A stretch of 64,000 nt of DNA from Armatimonadota bacterium. GTDB taxonomy: Bacteria; Armatimonadota; Fimbriimonadia; Fimbriimonadales; Fimbriimonadaceae. The notes under the pieces are model-generated. The model did no database searches and was not told the DNA's origin. It was given only the letters and a program-made list of their open reading frames with translations. Below are positions 1-8,619 of the stretch, in pieces. Both the position numbers and the translations under genes were made by a program. The stretch spans positions 62,001 to 126,000 of the forward strand of contig JANYCU010000051.1 of the NCBI GenBank assembly GCA_025360125.1, given 5' to 3'. The stretch's first letter is position 1, and the number at the start of each line of letters is the position of its first letter.

Positions 1-32
1 GTCAGAAGGACCGGGCCATGAATGATACTCAC
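1..32 (-). CDS. 5' end of a probable TacT-like GNAT acetyltransferase toxin (partial)
   Basis: Only about ten codons are inside the window. A GTG start at 32-30 overlaps the antitoxin stop codon in a GTGA arrangement and opens a frame reading MSIIHGPVLLT that runs off the left edge. The nearby ATG at 19-17 closes after five codons, so it is not the start. In TacA/TacT modules the toxin gene follows the antitoxin with exactly this kind of overlap, and GNAT toxins of the family often begin with a short segment of the form PxxLT before the acetyl-CoA domain. Assignment rests on context and this short N-terminus only; the catalytic domain is not visible. Confidence 0.45.
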   Translation of the reverse strand, partial: MSIIHGPVLL

Positions 33-304
33 TTCTCAAAGACACTCGGAGTAGAAAATAATTCGCGAAGCTGAGGAATGTCTCTCGGTTCTTCTTCTAG
101 TTTTGCAAGCAGCCAATCATATTCCTGTAACGAGACACCAATCACACGCTGATCATCAATGACCGTTCGCGCCGCATCTAAAGATCGAGTCAAAACAAAT
201 TGACTTACATTCATGTTTTGAAGGCGAGCAGCTTCGGCAAGCATAGCTTTCTGGATTGCCGAAGCTCGAATGTTCAATGTTTCTGCTTTAGGTGACGAGT
301 GCAT
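29..304 (-). CDS. DUF1778 (TacA-family) antitoxin
   Basis: A 91-residue protein. The N-terminal half (about 7-45) reads like a ribbon-helix-helix DNA-binding domain of the DUF1778 family: KAETLNIRASAIQKAMLAEA, then AARLQNMNVSQFVL. The C-terminal half (QEYDWLLAKLEEEPRDIPQLRELF) is the extended segment that in TacA proteins wraps and blocks the cognate GNAT toxin. In the family the antitoxin neutralises a tRNA-acetylating toxin and represses the shared promoter. Here it is followed, with a 4-base overlap, by a frame that looks like the toxin start. Family assignment is fairly secure; the toxin is cut by the window edge. Confidence 0.82.
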   Translation of the reverse strand: MHSSPKAETLNIRASAIQKAMLAEAARLQNMNVSQFVLTRSLDAARTVIDDQRVIGVSLQEYDWLLAKLEEEPRDIPQLRELFSTPSVFEK

Positions 305-367
305 ATTAATTTACCAACTAGTTGCATTATACCACATTGTACACACAACGTGAATACATAACGCATT

Positions 368-1753
368 TTAAACAGTTGCCAATCGATAGAGAATCGCCGC
401 GTAGATTCGCGATGCCTTCTTCAATGATTCGATCGCGATTCGCTCATCGGTTTGGTGGGCTTCTCCGTCGCCAAGCCAGCAAGTTCCGACTGAGATGGTG
501 TTCGGCACTGCTCGGGCGTAGGTTCCGCCCCCCATGGTCGCAGGTTCGGTCATATCGCCAGTTTGCTCCCGATAGACATCGACAATGATCTTTACGAGCG
601 GATGGTCGAGCGGGAAGTACAGCGATGGTGAGTCGCGATCGACCGTGAATGACCAGCTTGCTCCGAGCTTCGTCATCTGGGTTTGACACAAAGCGTGAAG
701 GTGCTCCCCTTTCCAGGTGGCGGGGTATCTGACGTTAGCGAGCAAATGAACCGCGCCATCGGAAAACGAAACAACGCCAATGTTGCAGGTTAAGTCTCCG
801 GTAGCGTCATCGCGACCGTGAATGCCGAGCCCAGTTCCACTTGGTTGAAAAGCCATGAGTAGGTCATCGAAGAATTGGCGTTCGGCTAATGGAGCGATGG
901 CGAGCAGGAGTCGGACAATTCGCTCAGCCGCGTTGTCGCCGTAAAAGGGACCCGCTCCGTGGGCAGCCTTGCCGATTGCTTCAATGTTGAGGACGTCTCC
1001 CATCCATGAAAATGTAACGTTTCGATCCCAATTGTCGGCCAGTTTTACTTCGACTTCGGCTTTTGCAGAAGGGCCAACTTTAACCGTAGCGGTAGCAGAG
1101 TCAATAACGATGTTGGGGCGTTGACCACCTGCGAATGACAGGACTTGAAAATCACCCATCGGCACTTTGGCGGAAACGAGCAAGTCACCAATTCCCTTCT
1201 CGCCGTGATAGCAGGGCCATCCTGAATCGGGCGCGATGCCGTATGTCGGCGCTTCTTCGGTCTGGACATATCGCTCGACACAGCCAAATCCACTTTCTTC
1301 ATCGCAGCCAAAGGCTACGCGGAATCGGCAGTTCAAATCAGGGAAACACTCTTTGATCGCGCGCATGGCGTAAAACGACGCGATGGTTGGGCCTTTGTCG
1401 TCGGTTGCTCCCCGTGAGTAAATGTATCCGTTGTCAATTTCGGCCCCAAACGGGTCGTGCTTCCAGCCTGGACCGACGGGGACGACGTCGAGGTGGCCGA
1501 GGGTCATGACCAAGCGTTCGCCCTGGCCAAAATCTGCGTAGCCAAGATGCCCTTCGAGATCCGTGGTCTTCATCCCCACGCTCTGAGAAAGATTGAGCAT
1601 GTAATCGAGGGCTTTTCGGTTCCCTAGGCCATACGGAGCGTTCGGTTCGGCTGGTTCTTCGATGGTATCAATTCGCAAAATATCGCGGGTTGTATTGATG
1701 AGATCTTCCTCGTGGGAAGCGAGCCAATCGTGGAGCTTTGAGATGTCGGACAT
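368..1753 (-). CDS. M20-family metallopeptidase, PepV-like dipeptidase
   Basis: A 461-residue cytoplasmic dizinc peptidase of the M20 family, closest in pattern to PepV-type dipeptidases that cleave broad-specificity dipeptides. Visible metal-site motifs in order: GHLDVVPVGPGW (zinc-binding His plus Asp), RGATDDKGP (bridging Asp), CDEESGFG (catalytic Glu and ligand Glu), APDSGWP (ligand Asp), and near the C-terminus GGGTYARAVPN followed by AHQTDE (ligand His region). The lid domain is inserted between about residues 190 and 330. Length matches PepV. It stands alone; the next gene, galK, is divergent. The exact substrate cannot be read from the sequence. Confidence 0.88.
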   Translation of the reverse strand: MSDISKLHDWLASHEEDLINTTRDILRIDTIEEPAEPNAPYGLGNRKALDYMLNLSQSVGMKTTDLEGHLGYADFGQGERLVMTLGHLDVVPVGPGWKHDPFGAEIDNGYIYSRGATDDKGPTIASFYAMRAIKECFPDLNCRFRVAFGCDEESGFGCVERYVQTEEAPTYGIAPDSGWPCYHGEKGIGDLLVSAKVPMGDFQVLSFAGGQRPNIVIDSATATVKVGPSAKAEVEVKLADNWDRNVTFSWMGDVLNIEAIGKAAHGAGPFYGDNAAERIVRLLLAIAPLAERQFFDDLLMAFQPSGTGLGIHGRDDATGDLTCNIGVVSFSDGAVHLLANVRYPATWKGEHLHALCQTQMTKLGASWSFTVDRDSPSLYFPLDHPLVKIIVDVYREQTGDMTEPATMGGGTYARAVPNTISVGTCWLGDGEAHQTDERIAIESLKKASRIYAAILYRLATV

Positions 1754-1923
1754 TTGCCAACATTCTACTTGGGATTAGTGAGGCGGTGCGAGGCGCAGGT
1801 TGATGGATTTCTCACCTCAGCACCGCTCATCCCATTGATTCCACCAGGATCGATACAAATACCTAGTAACTGTGACAGACTTAGGAGAAATACCGTGTCT
1901 CGATTGGGTATCACCTAACATCA

Positions 1924-3063
1924 ATGTCTGCCGAACTCGCTCTGGAACTGCACAAGAAGTACTTTGGAATCACTCCCAAAGTGCTGACGTTTGCTCCTGG
2001 TCGCATCAATCTTATTGGCGAACATACGGATTACAACGGCGGATTTGTCATGCCCGCCGCAATCGACAAGGGACTTTGGGTTACGGGGCGCATTGTTGAC
2101 GGTGAAACGAAGATGATTTCCAGCATTACGGGGACATCAAAACCGTTCTGTGCCAACACGACCGAGCCAGGAGATTCATCTGGTTGGGCAAAATATCCGG
2201 CCGGAATGGCGTGGGCATTGCGCTCAAAATATGGTCCCATGCCGAACCTTGAGTGCGCGGTTTACAGCACTTTGCCTTCGGGCAGCGGCGTGAGCAGCAG
2301 CGCGGCCATTGAGATGGCATTCGGTATGTTGTGGAAAGCCTTGGTCGGCTTTGAGATGACGGCGAAGGGAATGGCCTTGCTTGGTCAAAAGTGTGAAAAC
2401 GAATATATTGGTGTTAACTGCGGGATCATGGACCAAATGGCATCGGCATGCGGAAAGGCTGACCACGCGATATTTATTGACACTCGGAATCTAGAGATTG
2501 AATATTCTTCGGTTTCCGAACAATATGCCGTAATGCTCTTGGATACGAAAAAGCCCCGAGCTCTAACTGCATCCGCCTATAATGAGCGTCGGAGCCAATG
2601 TGAGGCGGCAGCGACCGCGATGGGAGTCAGTTTCTTACGTGACGCTGATTTGGAGATGCTGCAAACGAACAAGTCTGCCCTCGATGACATTACTTATCGA
2701 CGGGCCCGGCACGTTATTACGGAAAACAATCGTTGCCAGGAATTTCGTTCTGTACTAGATACTGACGATCGCGAAGGCATATTCGCCTTGATGAAAGGCT
2801 CCCATGATTCGCTACGAGACGACTATGAAGTTTCGTGCCCGGAACTCGATGCAATGGCGGAAAGCGCGTGGGTGTCGCCTGGAGTCGTGGGAGCTCGAAT
2901 GACGGGTGCTGGATTTGGCGGAGCGTGCGTTGCCTTGGTTGAAAGAAGTTCGGTTTCCGAATTTTCTAAAATTTGTCTGAAGGGATACAAGGAAAAGACG
3001 GGCAAGGATGGAGATGCCTTAGTTTGCTCAATTGAAGACGGAGCGCGGATTTTGAGTTTTTAG
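1924..3063 (+). CDS. galK: Galactokinase
   Basis: GHMP-superfamily kinase of 379 residues that phosphorylates alpha-D-galactose to galactose-1-phosphate with ATP, the first step of the Leloir pathway in the cytoplasm. The galactokinase signature PGRINLIGEHTDYNGGFVMP lies at about residues 22-41. The phosphate-binding GHMP motif is STLPSGSGVSSSAA (about 113-126), and the C-terminal motif RMTGAGFGGACVAL is near residue 325. The ATG at 1924 is the first start in the frame after an in-frame stop; no clear ribosome binding site precedes it. No other Leloir gene is adjacent. It faces the helical-repeat gene convergently. Confidence 0.95.
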   Translation: MSAELALELHKKYFGITPKVLTFAPGRINLIGEHTDYNGGFVMPAAIDKGLWVTGRIVDGETKMISSITGTSKPFCANTTEPGDSSGWAKYPAGMAWALRSKYGPMPNLECAVYSTLPSGSGVSSSAAIEMAFGMLWKALVGFEMTAKGMALLGQKCENEYIGVNCGIMDQMASACGKADHAIFIDTRNLEIEYSSVSEQYAVMLLDTKKPRALTASAYNERRSQCEAAATAMGVSFLRDADLEMLQTNKSALDDITYRRARHVITENNRCQEFRSVLDTDDREGIFALMKGSHDSLRDDYEVSCPELDAMAESAWVSPGVVGARMTGAGFGGACVALVERSSVSEFSKICLKGYKEKTGKDGDALVCSIEDGARILSF

Positions 3064-3137
3064 GCGTTTATTGGCACTGATACATGAAGCGAGGAATGAG
3101 CCAAATTTATCAGTGTAATACCGCGACACTAACGCAA

Positions 3138-3178
3138 CACGGATAAGCTCAGGTCGTTCCTCCCGGCGCGTATCCGTG
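3138..3178. repeat. Inverted repeat between convergent genes
   Basis: CACGGATA at 3138-3145 and its exact complement TATCCGTG at 3171-3178 enclose 25 bases. It lies between the ends of galK and the convergent gene on the minus strand. There is no T-run on either side, so it is not a classic terminator, but it could form an RNA stem-loop at both 3' ends. Confidence 0.45.
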
Positions 3179-3189
3179 CCACCCGGGCA

Positions 3190-4188
3190 TTATCTTTCAA
3201 ACGCGAAGACTGGCTCAGGCGTGTGGTCGATGGTTCGGCGGAGGATGTCTTCGGCGATGGCAAACGAGAAAATCGCCAGTTGAGGATCAGGTTCATTCTT
3301 GCCATGCTCGCGGAGTTTATGAACAACTTCGTTTGAAAGCTCAGGAACCCATTCGCACACGTGGAAAAGGCCGTGGATTGCTGAGCGGCGACCAACGATG
3401 CTTGGCGACGATAAACATTGAAGTAAGGCCGTATTGCCACGGCGATGCGGCAGGTGTCCGCCCATAACAACGCCCGCTTTATACACCGTGCGCGCGTAGT
3501 CATCGTCTGCATCCATGAGGAGCGTTTTCATGGCCTCGACAGCGTCTACTTCGTCTTGCTCCGAGTTAATAAAGCTTGGCAGGTCCTCGAAGAGATCGAG
3601 CACACACCATTGGGCCGACCTACGCCACGGATGAACTCGGTCGCGAAGGATGTGGCAAAGCGCAGGGAAATAGGATTTTCGATGTTTACTCACTTCAACC
3701 AGCAGGTGGGCCGAATTAGCAACGTCGCGATTCTCGCAATAGAACAACTTTAATATATCGATGGCGGGCAGAGTGCGGATATCCCCTTTGAATCGAGTGG
3801 AATGACCAATCGTCTTGGATATTGCAAATTGCCGTTGAAATAATGGTTCGGCTGAAGATGCCATCGCCTCGAGCATTTCTTCTTCGGTATCGCCTCTTGC
3901 CTCGTTCCATAGATCATCGCATCGACCAAACACTCCAAAGTGAGTCTTGGCAACTTTGACTTTGAACGTCTCGTCATACACGACGAAGGTGGTTTCACCT
4001 GTCCAGTCGCTTCCTAAAACGTGATACTCGTAACTGATCGGATGGGGGGGCCAGTGAAATTTGGCTCGGTGGGGAGGCCTTACGGCTTCGGTCGTCCCGT
4101 AACTTGATGCTGCCAATGTGATGTACTCACGAAGCCCTTTTAGGACTTCGCTTGCATCAAATGGCTTCTCTTTATACAGGCTCGACAT
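3190..4188 (-). CDS. Helical (HEAT-like) repeat protein of unknown function
   Basis: A 332-residue soluble protein with no signal peptide or membrane segment. The first ~150 residues hold a mixed domain (SYEYHVLGSDWTGETTFVVY, then FKVKVAKTHFGVFGRCDDLW). Residues ~160-330 are a run of alpha-helical pairs (ALCHILRDRVHPWRRSAQWC, LLQCLSSPSIVGRRSAIHGL, LSNEVVHKLREH) resembling HEAT or Armadillo repeats, usually protein-binding. I chose the ATG at 4188, not the upstream in-frame start at 4221, because AAAGGAG sits 5 bases before it. The start lies 26 bases downstream of the guaA stop, so the two are probably co-transcribed. No family name can be given with confidence. Confidence 0.7.
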   Translation of the reverse strand: MSSLYKEKPFDASEVLKGLREYITLAASSYGTTEAVRPPHRAKFHWPPHPISYEYHVLGSDWTGETTFVVYDETFKVKVAKTHFGVFGRCDDLWNEARGDTEEEMLEAMASSAEPLFQRQFAISKTIGHSTRFKGDIRTLPAIDILKLFYCENRDVANSAHLLVEVSKHRKSYFPALCHILRDRVHPWRRSAQWCVLDLFEDLPSFINSEQDEVDAVEAMKTLLMDADDDYARTVYKAGVVMGGHLPHRRGNTALLQCLSSPSIVGRRSAIHGLFHVCEWVPELSNEVVHKLREHGKNEPDPQLAIFSFAIAEDILRRTIDHTPEPVFAFER

Positions 4189-4213
4189 TTGTACTCCTTT
4201 AACTACGATACCG

Positions 4214-5734
4214 CTACTCAAGCTCGATCGTTGCGGGCGGTTTACTGGTTAAATCATAAAACACTCGGTTCACGCCGTCAACCTCATTCACGATTCGACT
4301 TGCAACTAGCTCAAGCACGTCAAAAGGAATGTTCACTGCTCGTGCGGTCATTGCGTCCTCACTTTCGACTGCTCTCAACACAATCGGTTGCTCGTATGTC
4401 CGTTCATCACCCATGACGCCGACGCTTTTCACGTCTAGAAGGGCCGCGTAGGACTGCCAAATTCCTCGATTCAGCCCCCTTGATCGCAATTCTGATCGGA
4501 AGATCCAATCGGCATCCTGAACCATCTTCACCCGCTCAGGGGTTACCTCGCCAAGAATTCTGACGCCGAGACCAGGACCAGGGAACGGTTCTCTGTCCAC
4601 CATGTCTTCAGGCAAGCCTAACGCTCGACCAACAGCTCGAACTTCATCCTTGAACAGCCATCGTAGTGGTTCGATCAGCTTCATCCGCATCCAATCGGGC
4701 AGGCCACCGACGTTGTGGTGGGTCTTGATTTTGGCGGCAGTTGGCGAGCCGGATTCAATAACGTCGGGATAGAGGGTGCCTTGGGCGAGCCAGTCGCATC
4801 CTTTAAGTTCGTTCGCATGGTCTTCGAACACCTGGACAAAATTTGCCCCAATCGACTTTCGCTTCGATTCCGGATCTTTGACTCCTTTCAGGCTGCCGAA
4901 GAATCGATCATGTTCGTGGAAGGCAATAAGGTTGCCCTGAAAATGGGTTCCAAAGGTGTCAATGACCTGAGCGGCTTCGCCTTTTCGGAGGAGGCCGTGA
5001 TCAACAAAAACGCAGATTGCCCGTTCGCCAATTGCTTTTATTAGGAGGGCGGCCATGACGGAAGAATCGACTCCGCCAGAGACGGCGCAAAGAACCTTTT
5101 CATTTTCGCCAACTGTGGCCCGAATTTTTTTGATTTCTTCTTCGATGAAGTTTTCGGTGCTCCAGTCTCCCTTCAATCCGGCGACTTGGAGGAAAGCTTC
5201 GATAATCTTTCTTCCATCGGGAGTGTGGGTTACCTCTGGGTGAAATTGAATTCCGTAATATTGACGGGAAACGTCCTCCATTCCCGCAATCGGGCAACTA
5301 TCGGTTGTCGCGGTGATGGTAAAGCCAGCCGGAACCTCGGTGACCTGCGTTCCGTGCGACATCCACACCTGGCCATTGGTCATGGCATGAGTCAAGCCGT
5401 GATGCATCGTCAAGGTTCGTTGGCCATATTCCTTGTGGTCCGCGCCTTCGACTTTGCCGCCCAGTTTGTACGCCATCAGTTGTTGGCCATAGCAAATGCC
5501 AAGGGTGGGAATTCCTTCCAGGCATGTGAAGTCGAGCGTTGGAGAATCAGCATCGAAGACCGATTTTGGCCCACCGCTGAGAATCACTGCGGTGGGCTTT
5601 TCGGTTTGAATCCGTTGGAAGGCTTCCGTCCAAGGCACCATTTCCGAATAAACGTTTTGCTCTCGGACGCGGCGTACAATTAGCTGAGTATATTGTCCGC
5701 CGAAATCGACGACCAGGACTTTTTGATGGGTCAT
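4214..5734 (-). CDS. guaA: GMP synthase (glutamine-hydrolysing)
   Basis: A 506-residue enzyme that aminates XMP to GMP with ATP and glutamine, the last step of GMP synthesis. The N-terminal class I glutamine amidotransferase carries VVDFGGQYTQLIVRRVRE, the nucleophile motif LGICYGQQ (Cys near residue 83) and the catalytic His-Glu in FHPEVTHT. The ATP pyrophosphatase domain has the P-loop-like AVSGGVDSSVMA (about 218-229). The C-terminal dimerisation domain ends in the family tail FYDLTSKPPATIELE. Complete and of normal length. It follows a pseudopilin gene by 40 bases and precedes the helical-repeat gene. Confidence 0.97.
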   Translation of the reverse strand: MTHQKVLVVDFGGQYTQLIVRRVREQNVYSEMVPWTEAFQRIQTEKPTAVILSGGPKSVFDADSPTLDFTCLEGIPTLGICYGQQLMAYKLGGKVEGADHKEYGQRTLTMHHGLTHAMTNGQVWMSHGTQVTEVPAGFTITATTDSCPIAGMEDVSRQYYGIQFHPEVTHTPDGRKIIEAFLQVAGLKGDWSTENFIEEEIKKIRATVGENEKVLCAVSGGVDSSVMAALLIKAIGERAICVFVDHGLLRKGEAAQVIDTFGTHFQGNLIAFHEHDRFFGSLKGVKDPESKRKSIGANFVQVFEDHANELKGCDWLAQGTLYPDVIESGSPTAAKIKTHHNVGGLPDWMRMKLIEPLRWLFKDEVRAVGRALGLPEDMVDREPFPGPGLGVRILGEVTPERVKMVQDADWIFRSELRSRGLNRGIWQSYAALLDVKSVGVMGDERTYEQPIVLRAVESEDAMTARAVNIPFDVLELVASRIVNEVDGVNRVFYDLTSKPPATIELE

Positions 5735-5774
5735 AGACCCTATTTAGTTTGACAGATGGTGCACCCGAAATGCC

Positions 5775-6593
5775 TCAGTTTGCCATTCCGTTCCAGAACT
5801 TGTCTTTCGTTTGTGTCGAGGTGCTCTCTCCTACCAACGAATCGATCGAGACAAATTTGGTGTGTCCATCGAGCCAGTTGACGACCACTTTCTTCGGATC
5901 ATATCGGCCCCACAATTGACCTTGAGTTCGAGCATCAATGCCGATTGCATTCGGGTCAGACGACGCAACTGGTAGCCAGAAGCTTGGGGCATCGATTCGG
6001 TGATATCCGACTGCCCGCCGAACAACTGGTTGGCCAGGAGCGATAATATCTTTTCCGGTGGCTTCGGCAAACATAACGGTTTGAGCAGTGTTGCCAAATG
6101 AAGTGGCAGAGACTCCCGCGTAATCTAACGCGCCAAATGGCCCAGCGGTCGCGACATTCAGATATTTTCGGTTGTACCCGTAGCTGGGGTATGCCCCGGT
6201 CAGATACCAATAGGCACAGCCACCCTTATCGAATCGTCCGAAAGTCGGACAGCCGGAGAAGTGCATTGCGGGATCATCGGCTCGATCGGTTGGATCAAGA
6301 AATAACTCCGTACTCTTCGTGTAGTTCTGTAGAAGCACCGGGTAAAAATAAAACCCGTTAGTTGATGGAATTGACAAATCGGCGGGGTTAAACCAACGAA
6401 GTGGAATCGTCACGTCGTCGTAATCATTCATGTAAAGCAATGTTCCAGTTGCAATTTGCTTCATGTTGCTGATGGTCATGGTCTTTTTGGCCGCTAGTTT
6501 CGCCTGGGCAAATACAGGAAACAAAATGGCCGCAAGAATGGCAATAATGGCGATAACAACAAGGAGTTCAATCAAAGTGAACGCACGCTTCAT
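5775..6593 (-). CDS. Prepilin-type pseudopilin (H-X9-DG/DUF1559-like)
   Basis: A 272-residue secreted protein with a type IV prepilin N-terminus: a short basic leader MKRA, then FTLIELLVVIAIIAILAAIL with the conserved Glu at +5. The following FPVFAQAKLAAKKT and SNMKQIATGTLLYMNDYDD are typical of the large pseudopilin family of Armatimonadota and Planctomycetota, and VNWLDGHTKFVS near the C-terminus is the matching H-X-DG-like tail. It is expected to be cleaved by a prepilin peptidase and to sit in, or be secreted by, a type II/IV pilus-like system. No pilus assembly genes are adjacent, so its partners are unknown. Confidence 0.9.
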   Translation of the reverse strand: MKRAFTLIELLVVIAIIAILAAILFPVFAQAKLAAKKTMTISNMKQIATGTLLYMNDYDDVTIPLRWFNPADLSIPSTNGFYFYPVLLQNYTKSTELFLDPTDRADDPAMHFSGCPTFGRFDKGGCAYWYLTGAYPSYGYNRKYLNVATAGPFGALDYAGVSATSFGNTAQTVMFAEATGKDIIAPGQPVVRRAVGYHRIDAPSFWLPVASSDPNAIGIDARTQGQLWGRYDPKKVVVNWLDGHTKFVSIDSLVGESTSTQTKDKFWNGMAN

Positions 6594-6717
6594 ACAATCA
6601 TGGTGCCGTCAGGGGTAACTATCGGATTCTTCATTTTTGATGAATTTTGCGGGTTATTGACGACAAATCAGTACCTTCGTCATCTATGTATTATTCCCGT
6701 CAAATTCGGTTCATCGT

Positions 6718-7518
6718 TTATAAGCCCACGCCAGAAAACTGCTTAAGTCCCTTAGCCCAGAGGATTTTGGAAACGCCAAAGGCAACGACGATGTACATGG
6801 CTTGAACCAACATTCCGATCCAAATACCTTGGCCTGTTACCCGACCAATGCCGATGTCGACGGGAAGATTGGTGGTGTAATAAAAGGGCAAAACTTTTGC
6901 CAATGACTGGGCCCAACTAGGCAGCATCGCAACTGGAACAACTTGCCCCGACAAGAAGAGCATTGGGAAGTAGTAGAGCTCGAACAGAGCCATCGCCTCT
7001 TCGACAAAGAGAGCGATGAAGCCGAGCATCATAACCGTCGTGAAGCTAAGAAGGTGTCCGAGGATGAGAGCGAGCCAGAATGAAATGCTCCAGTTAAACG
7101 ATACACCCTGAAGGACGTCTCGGTAGAACCACATGAAGGCCAAAAGAAATGGCACACACAGGCTCATTCGGACGATACGCCAGGAAAGATTTCGGAAAAA
7201 ATAGACTTGGTAAACCGATATTGGGCGCACTAACTGAGACGCAAATTGACCATCTTTGATCTCGACGGATAGCTCCCACATGAAATGGCACACCACGAAT
7301 CCGCTCACCATCAGCATCGCAAGGTAGTACTTGACGATGTCGGCTCGACCGAAGCCAGCAACCGTGCTGTTGCCCATCGCGCTCATCCACACCAGCGGCA
7401 TGGTGAACATCGTGAAGGCGTCGGTAAGGATCCAGATCACGCCGTTAACTCGATAGGCAATGCCATCTTTTAAGTAGACGGTGAAAAGGGCGAGCCATTT
7501 TCGAAAGGATGCCAGCAC
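6718..7518 (-). CDS. ABC-2 family transporter permease
   Basis: A 266-residue inner-membrane protein with about six hydrophobic helices (for example FTMPLVWMSAMG, LAMLMVSGFVVCHFMWEL, SLCVPFLLAFMWFY, SFTTVMMLGFIALFVEEAMA, YYFPMLFLSGQVVPVAMLP and a C-terminal pair). The pattern IKDGQFASQLVRPISVYQVY is typical of the ABC_membrane_6 (DUF990-like) permeases, which normally work as two permeases plus one ATPase. Neither the ATPase nor the second permease is beside it here. The start is a GTG at 7518 without an obvious ribosome binding site, lying inside a perfect inverted repeat. The substrate is unknown. Confidence 0.82.
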   Translation of the reverse strand: MLASFRKWLALFTVYLKDGIAYRVNGVIWILTDAFTMFTMPLVWMSAMGNSTVAGFGRADIVKYYLAMLMVSGFVVCHFMWELSVEIKDGQFASQLVRPISVYQVYFFRNLSWRIVRMSLCVPFLLAFMWFYRDVLQGVSFNWSISFWLALILGHLLSFTTVMMLGFIALFVEEAMALFELYYFPMLFLSGQVVPVAMLPSWAQSLAKVLPFYYTTNLPVDIGIGRVTGQGIWIGMLVQAMYIVVAFGVSKILWAKGLKQFSGVGL

Positions 7519-7539
7519 TGGTCAAATTATGACCAGTGC
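7515..7539. promoter_or_regulatory. Inverted repeat overlapping the ABC permease start codon
   Basis: GCACTGGTC (7515-7523), 7 bases, then GACCAGTGC (7531-7539): perfect 9-base arms. The GTG start of the permease (7518-7516) is inside one arm, so the repeat could be an operator or an RNA hairpin that hides the start codon. Confidence 0.5.
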
Positions 7540-7667
7540 AAGAGCGAGTACGAGTGCAAGCAACCGAAAACGCTGTGGATACAAGTGAAAGTCAAGTCAT
7601 TTTCAAGTCTTGTGGTCATAGACAATTGGCCCGCTCGAAAATCCATCTTGACTCGCACTCGCTCTTG
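7539..7667. repeat. Long-range 17-base inverted repeat in the permease-globin gap
   Basis: CAAGAGCGAGTACGAGT at 7539-7555 is matched 16 of 17 by the complement of 7651-7667. The ~95 bases between hold further short CAAGT/ACTTG complements. The second arm ends 5 bases from the globin stop codon. The arms resemble low-complexity CACTTG/CTCGCA sequence also seen near 18.64 kb. Confidence 0.45.
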
Positions 7668-7672
7668 GATTC

Positions 7673-8536
7673 CTAGTTTCCGCCGCTCTTCACGATGTCG
7701 CCGTGAGTTGACGTGATAACCGTGAAGATTTCCCCTTGCTCTTTCGCCGGAACCATGTACTTATCGAGGACGGACTTGAGGATTCCCGCTGCAGACCCCC
7801 ACTGCTTTTCAGTGATGGCTAAATCCTTGTGGGAATCTTTCATCGACTTCCCGGTGTACTTGAACGGCCCACCAGCGGCCATGGCAAGCTGCTCGGTGAC
7901 CAAGTATTTCAGGCCAGCGCCCGTGATCTTGCCCGACGTCAAAGACTTGACAACGTGCGGGTTTTCCAGCTGAGTTTTATCGGTTGCAAGCATGTTGACG
8001 AAGTCGTCCACTACCATCGAGATCGGCGCAATTCCGCCTAGCCTGGCGTAAAGCGATGTTTGGTCCATAAATTTTTCTTTCTCTGCCATCATGGGCTTTG
8101 CCTTCATGAACATTGCGTTGTACTTAGCTTTGAGTTCCATGAAGTCCTTCTTGCTGACGCCAGCTTTTTGGAATGCCATCCATCGAATGTCCCAAGCATG
8201 GTCGCGATCCTTTCTAGAAAGCATAAAGCCCTGGTCGTACGCTGCGACATCAAAAAATGCGGTTTGAGGGCCACCAGCGATATGGGCCAAGTATGCGGTC
8301 AAACCAAACTTGACCAAGGGTTGCGGGGCACCAGAAACGGCCAACTTAAAGTTGTTGTTCTTCAACAACATCATATCAGCCGACTCCATTTCCACACAGT
8401 TGGATGCACCCTGGGCGATCTTGTAAATGCCGCCGAGGCGCTCATAGAGCGACATCTTCATGTCTTGGGCGGAGCCAATCGCCGCCATTGCCGAAATTGT
8501 TAAGGTGACCATAGCGGTCATGTTTGTTCGCTTCAT
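7673..8536 (-). CDS. Exported tandem truncated haemoglobin (group I type)
   Basis: A 287-residue protein with a signal peptide (TAMVTLTISAMAAIGSAQ, probable cleavage near residue 23) and two truncated-globin units. Unit 2 (about 160-283) is clear: SLYARLGGIAPISMVVDDF, QLAMAAGGPFKYTGKSMKDS, proximal His at about 236 in DSHKDLAITEKQW, then EIFTVITSTHGDIV. Unit 1 (about 28-145) begins SLYERLGGIYKI and has AYLAHIAGGPQTA but is degenerate downstream; His113 in RKDRDHAW is only a candidate haem ligand. The B10 position of unit 2, usually Tyr, appears to be Val (DDFVNML). Truncated globins bind O2 or NO; export and duplication are uncommon. It is followed by a 154-base repeat-rich gap. Confidence 0.82.
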   Translation of the reverse strand: MKRTNMTAMVTLTISAMAAIGSAQDMKMSLYERLGGIYKIAQGASNCVEMESADMMLLKNNNFKLAVSGAPQPLVKFGLTAYLAHIAGGPQTAFFDVAAYDQGFMLSRKDRDHAWDIRWMAFQKAGVSKKDFMELKAKYNAMFMKAKPMMAEKEKFMDQTSLYARLGGIAPISMVVDDFVNMLATDKTQLENPHVVKSLTSGKITGAGLKYLVTEQLAMAAGGPFKYTGKSMKDSHKDLAITEKQWGSAAGILKSVLDKYMVPAKEQGEIFTVITSTHGDIVKSGGN

Positions 8537-8619
8537 TGCAATTCAATGAAACCGCGCCGAGCTTAACGAAATATTTCAGCTTTCTGAATGGCTTATGAAT
8601 ACTTAAGGAAGTTCGTTGT

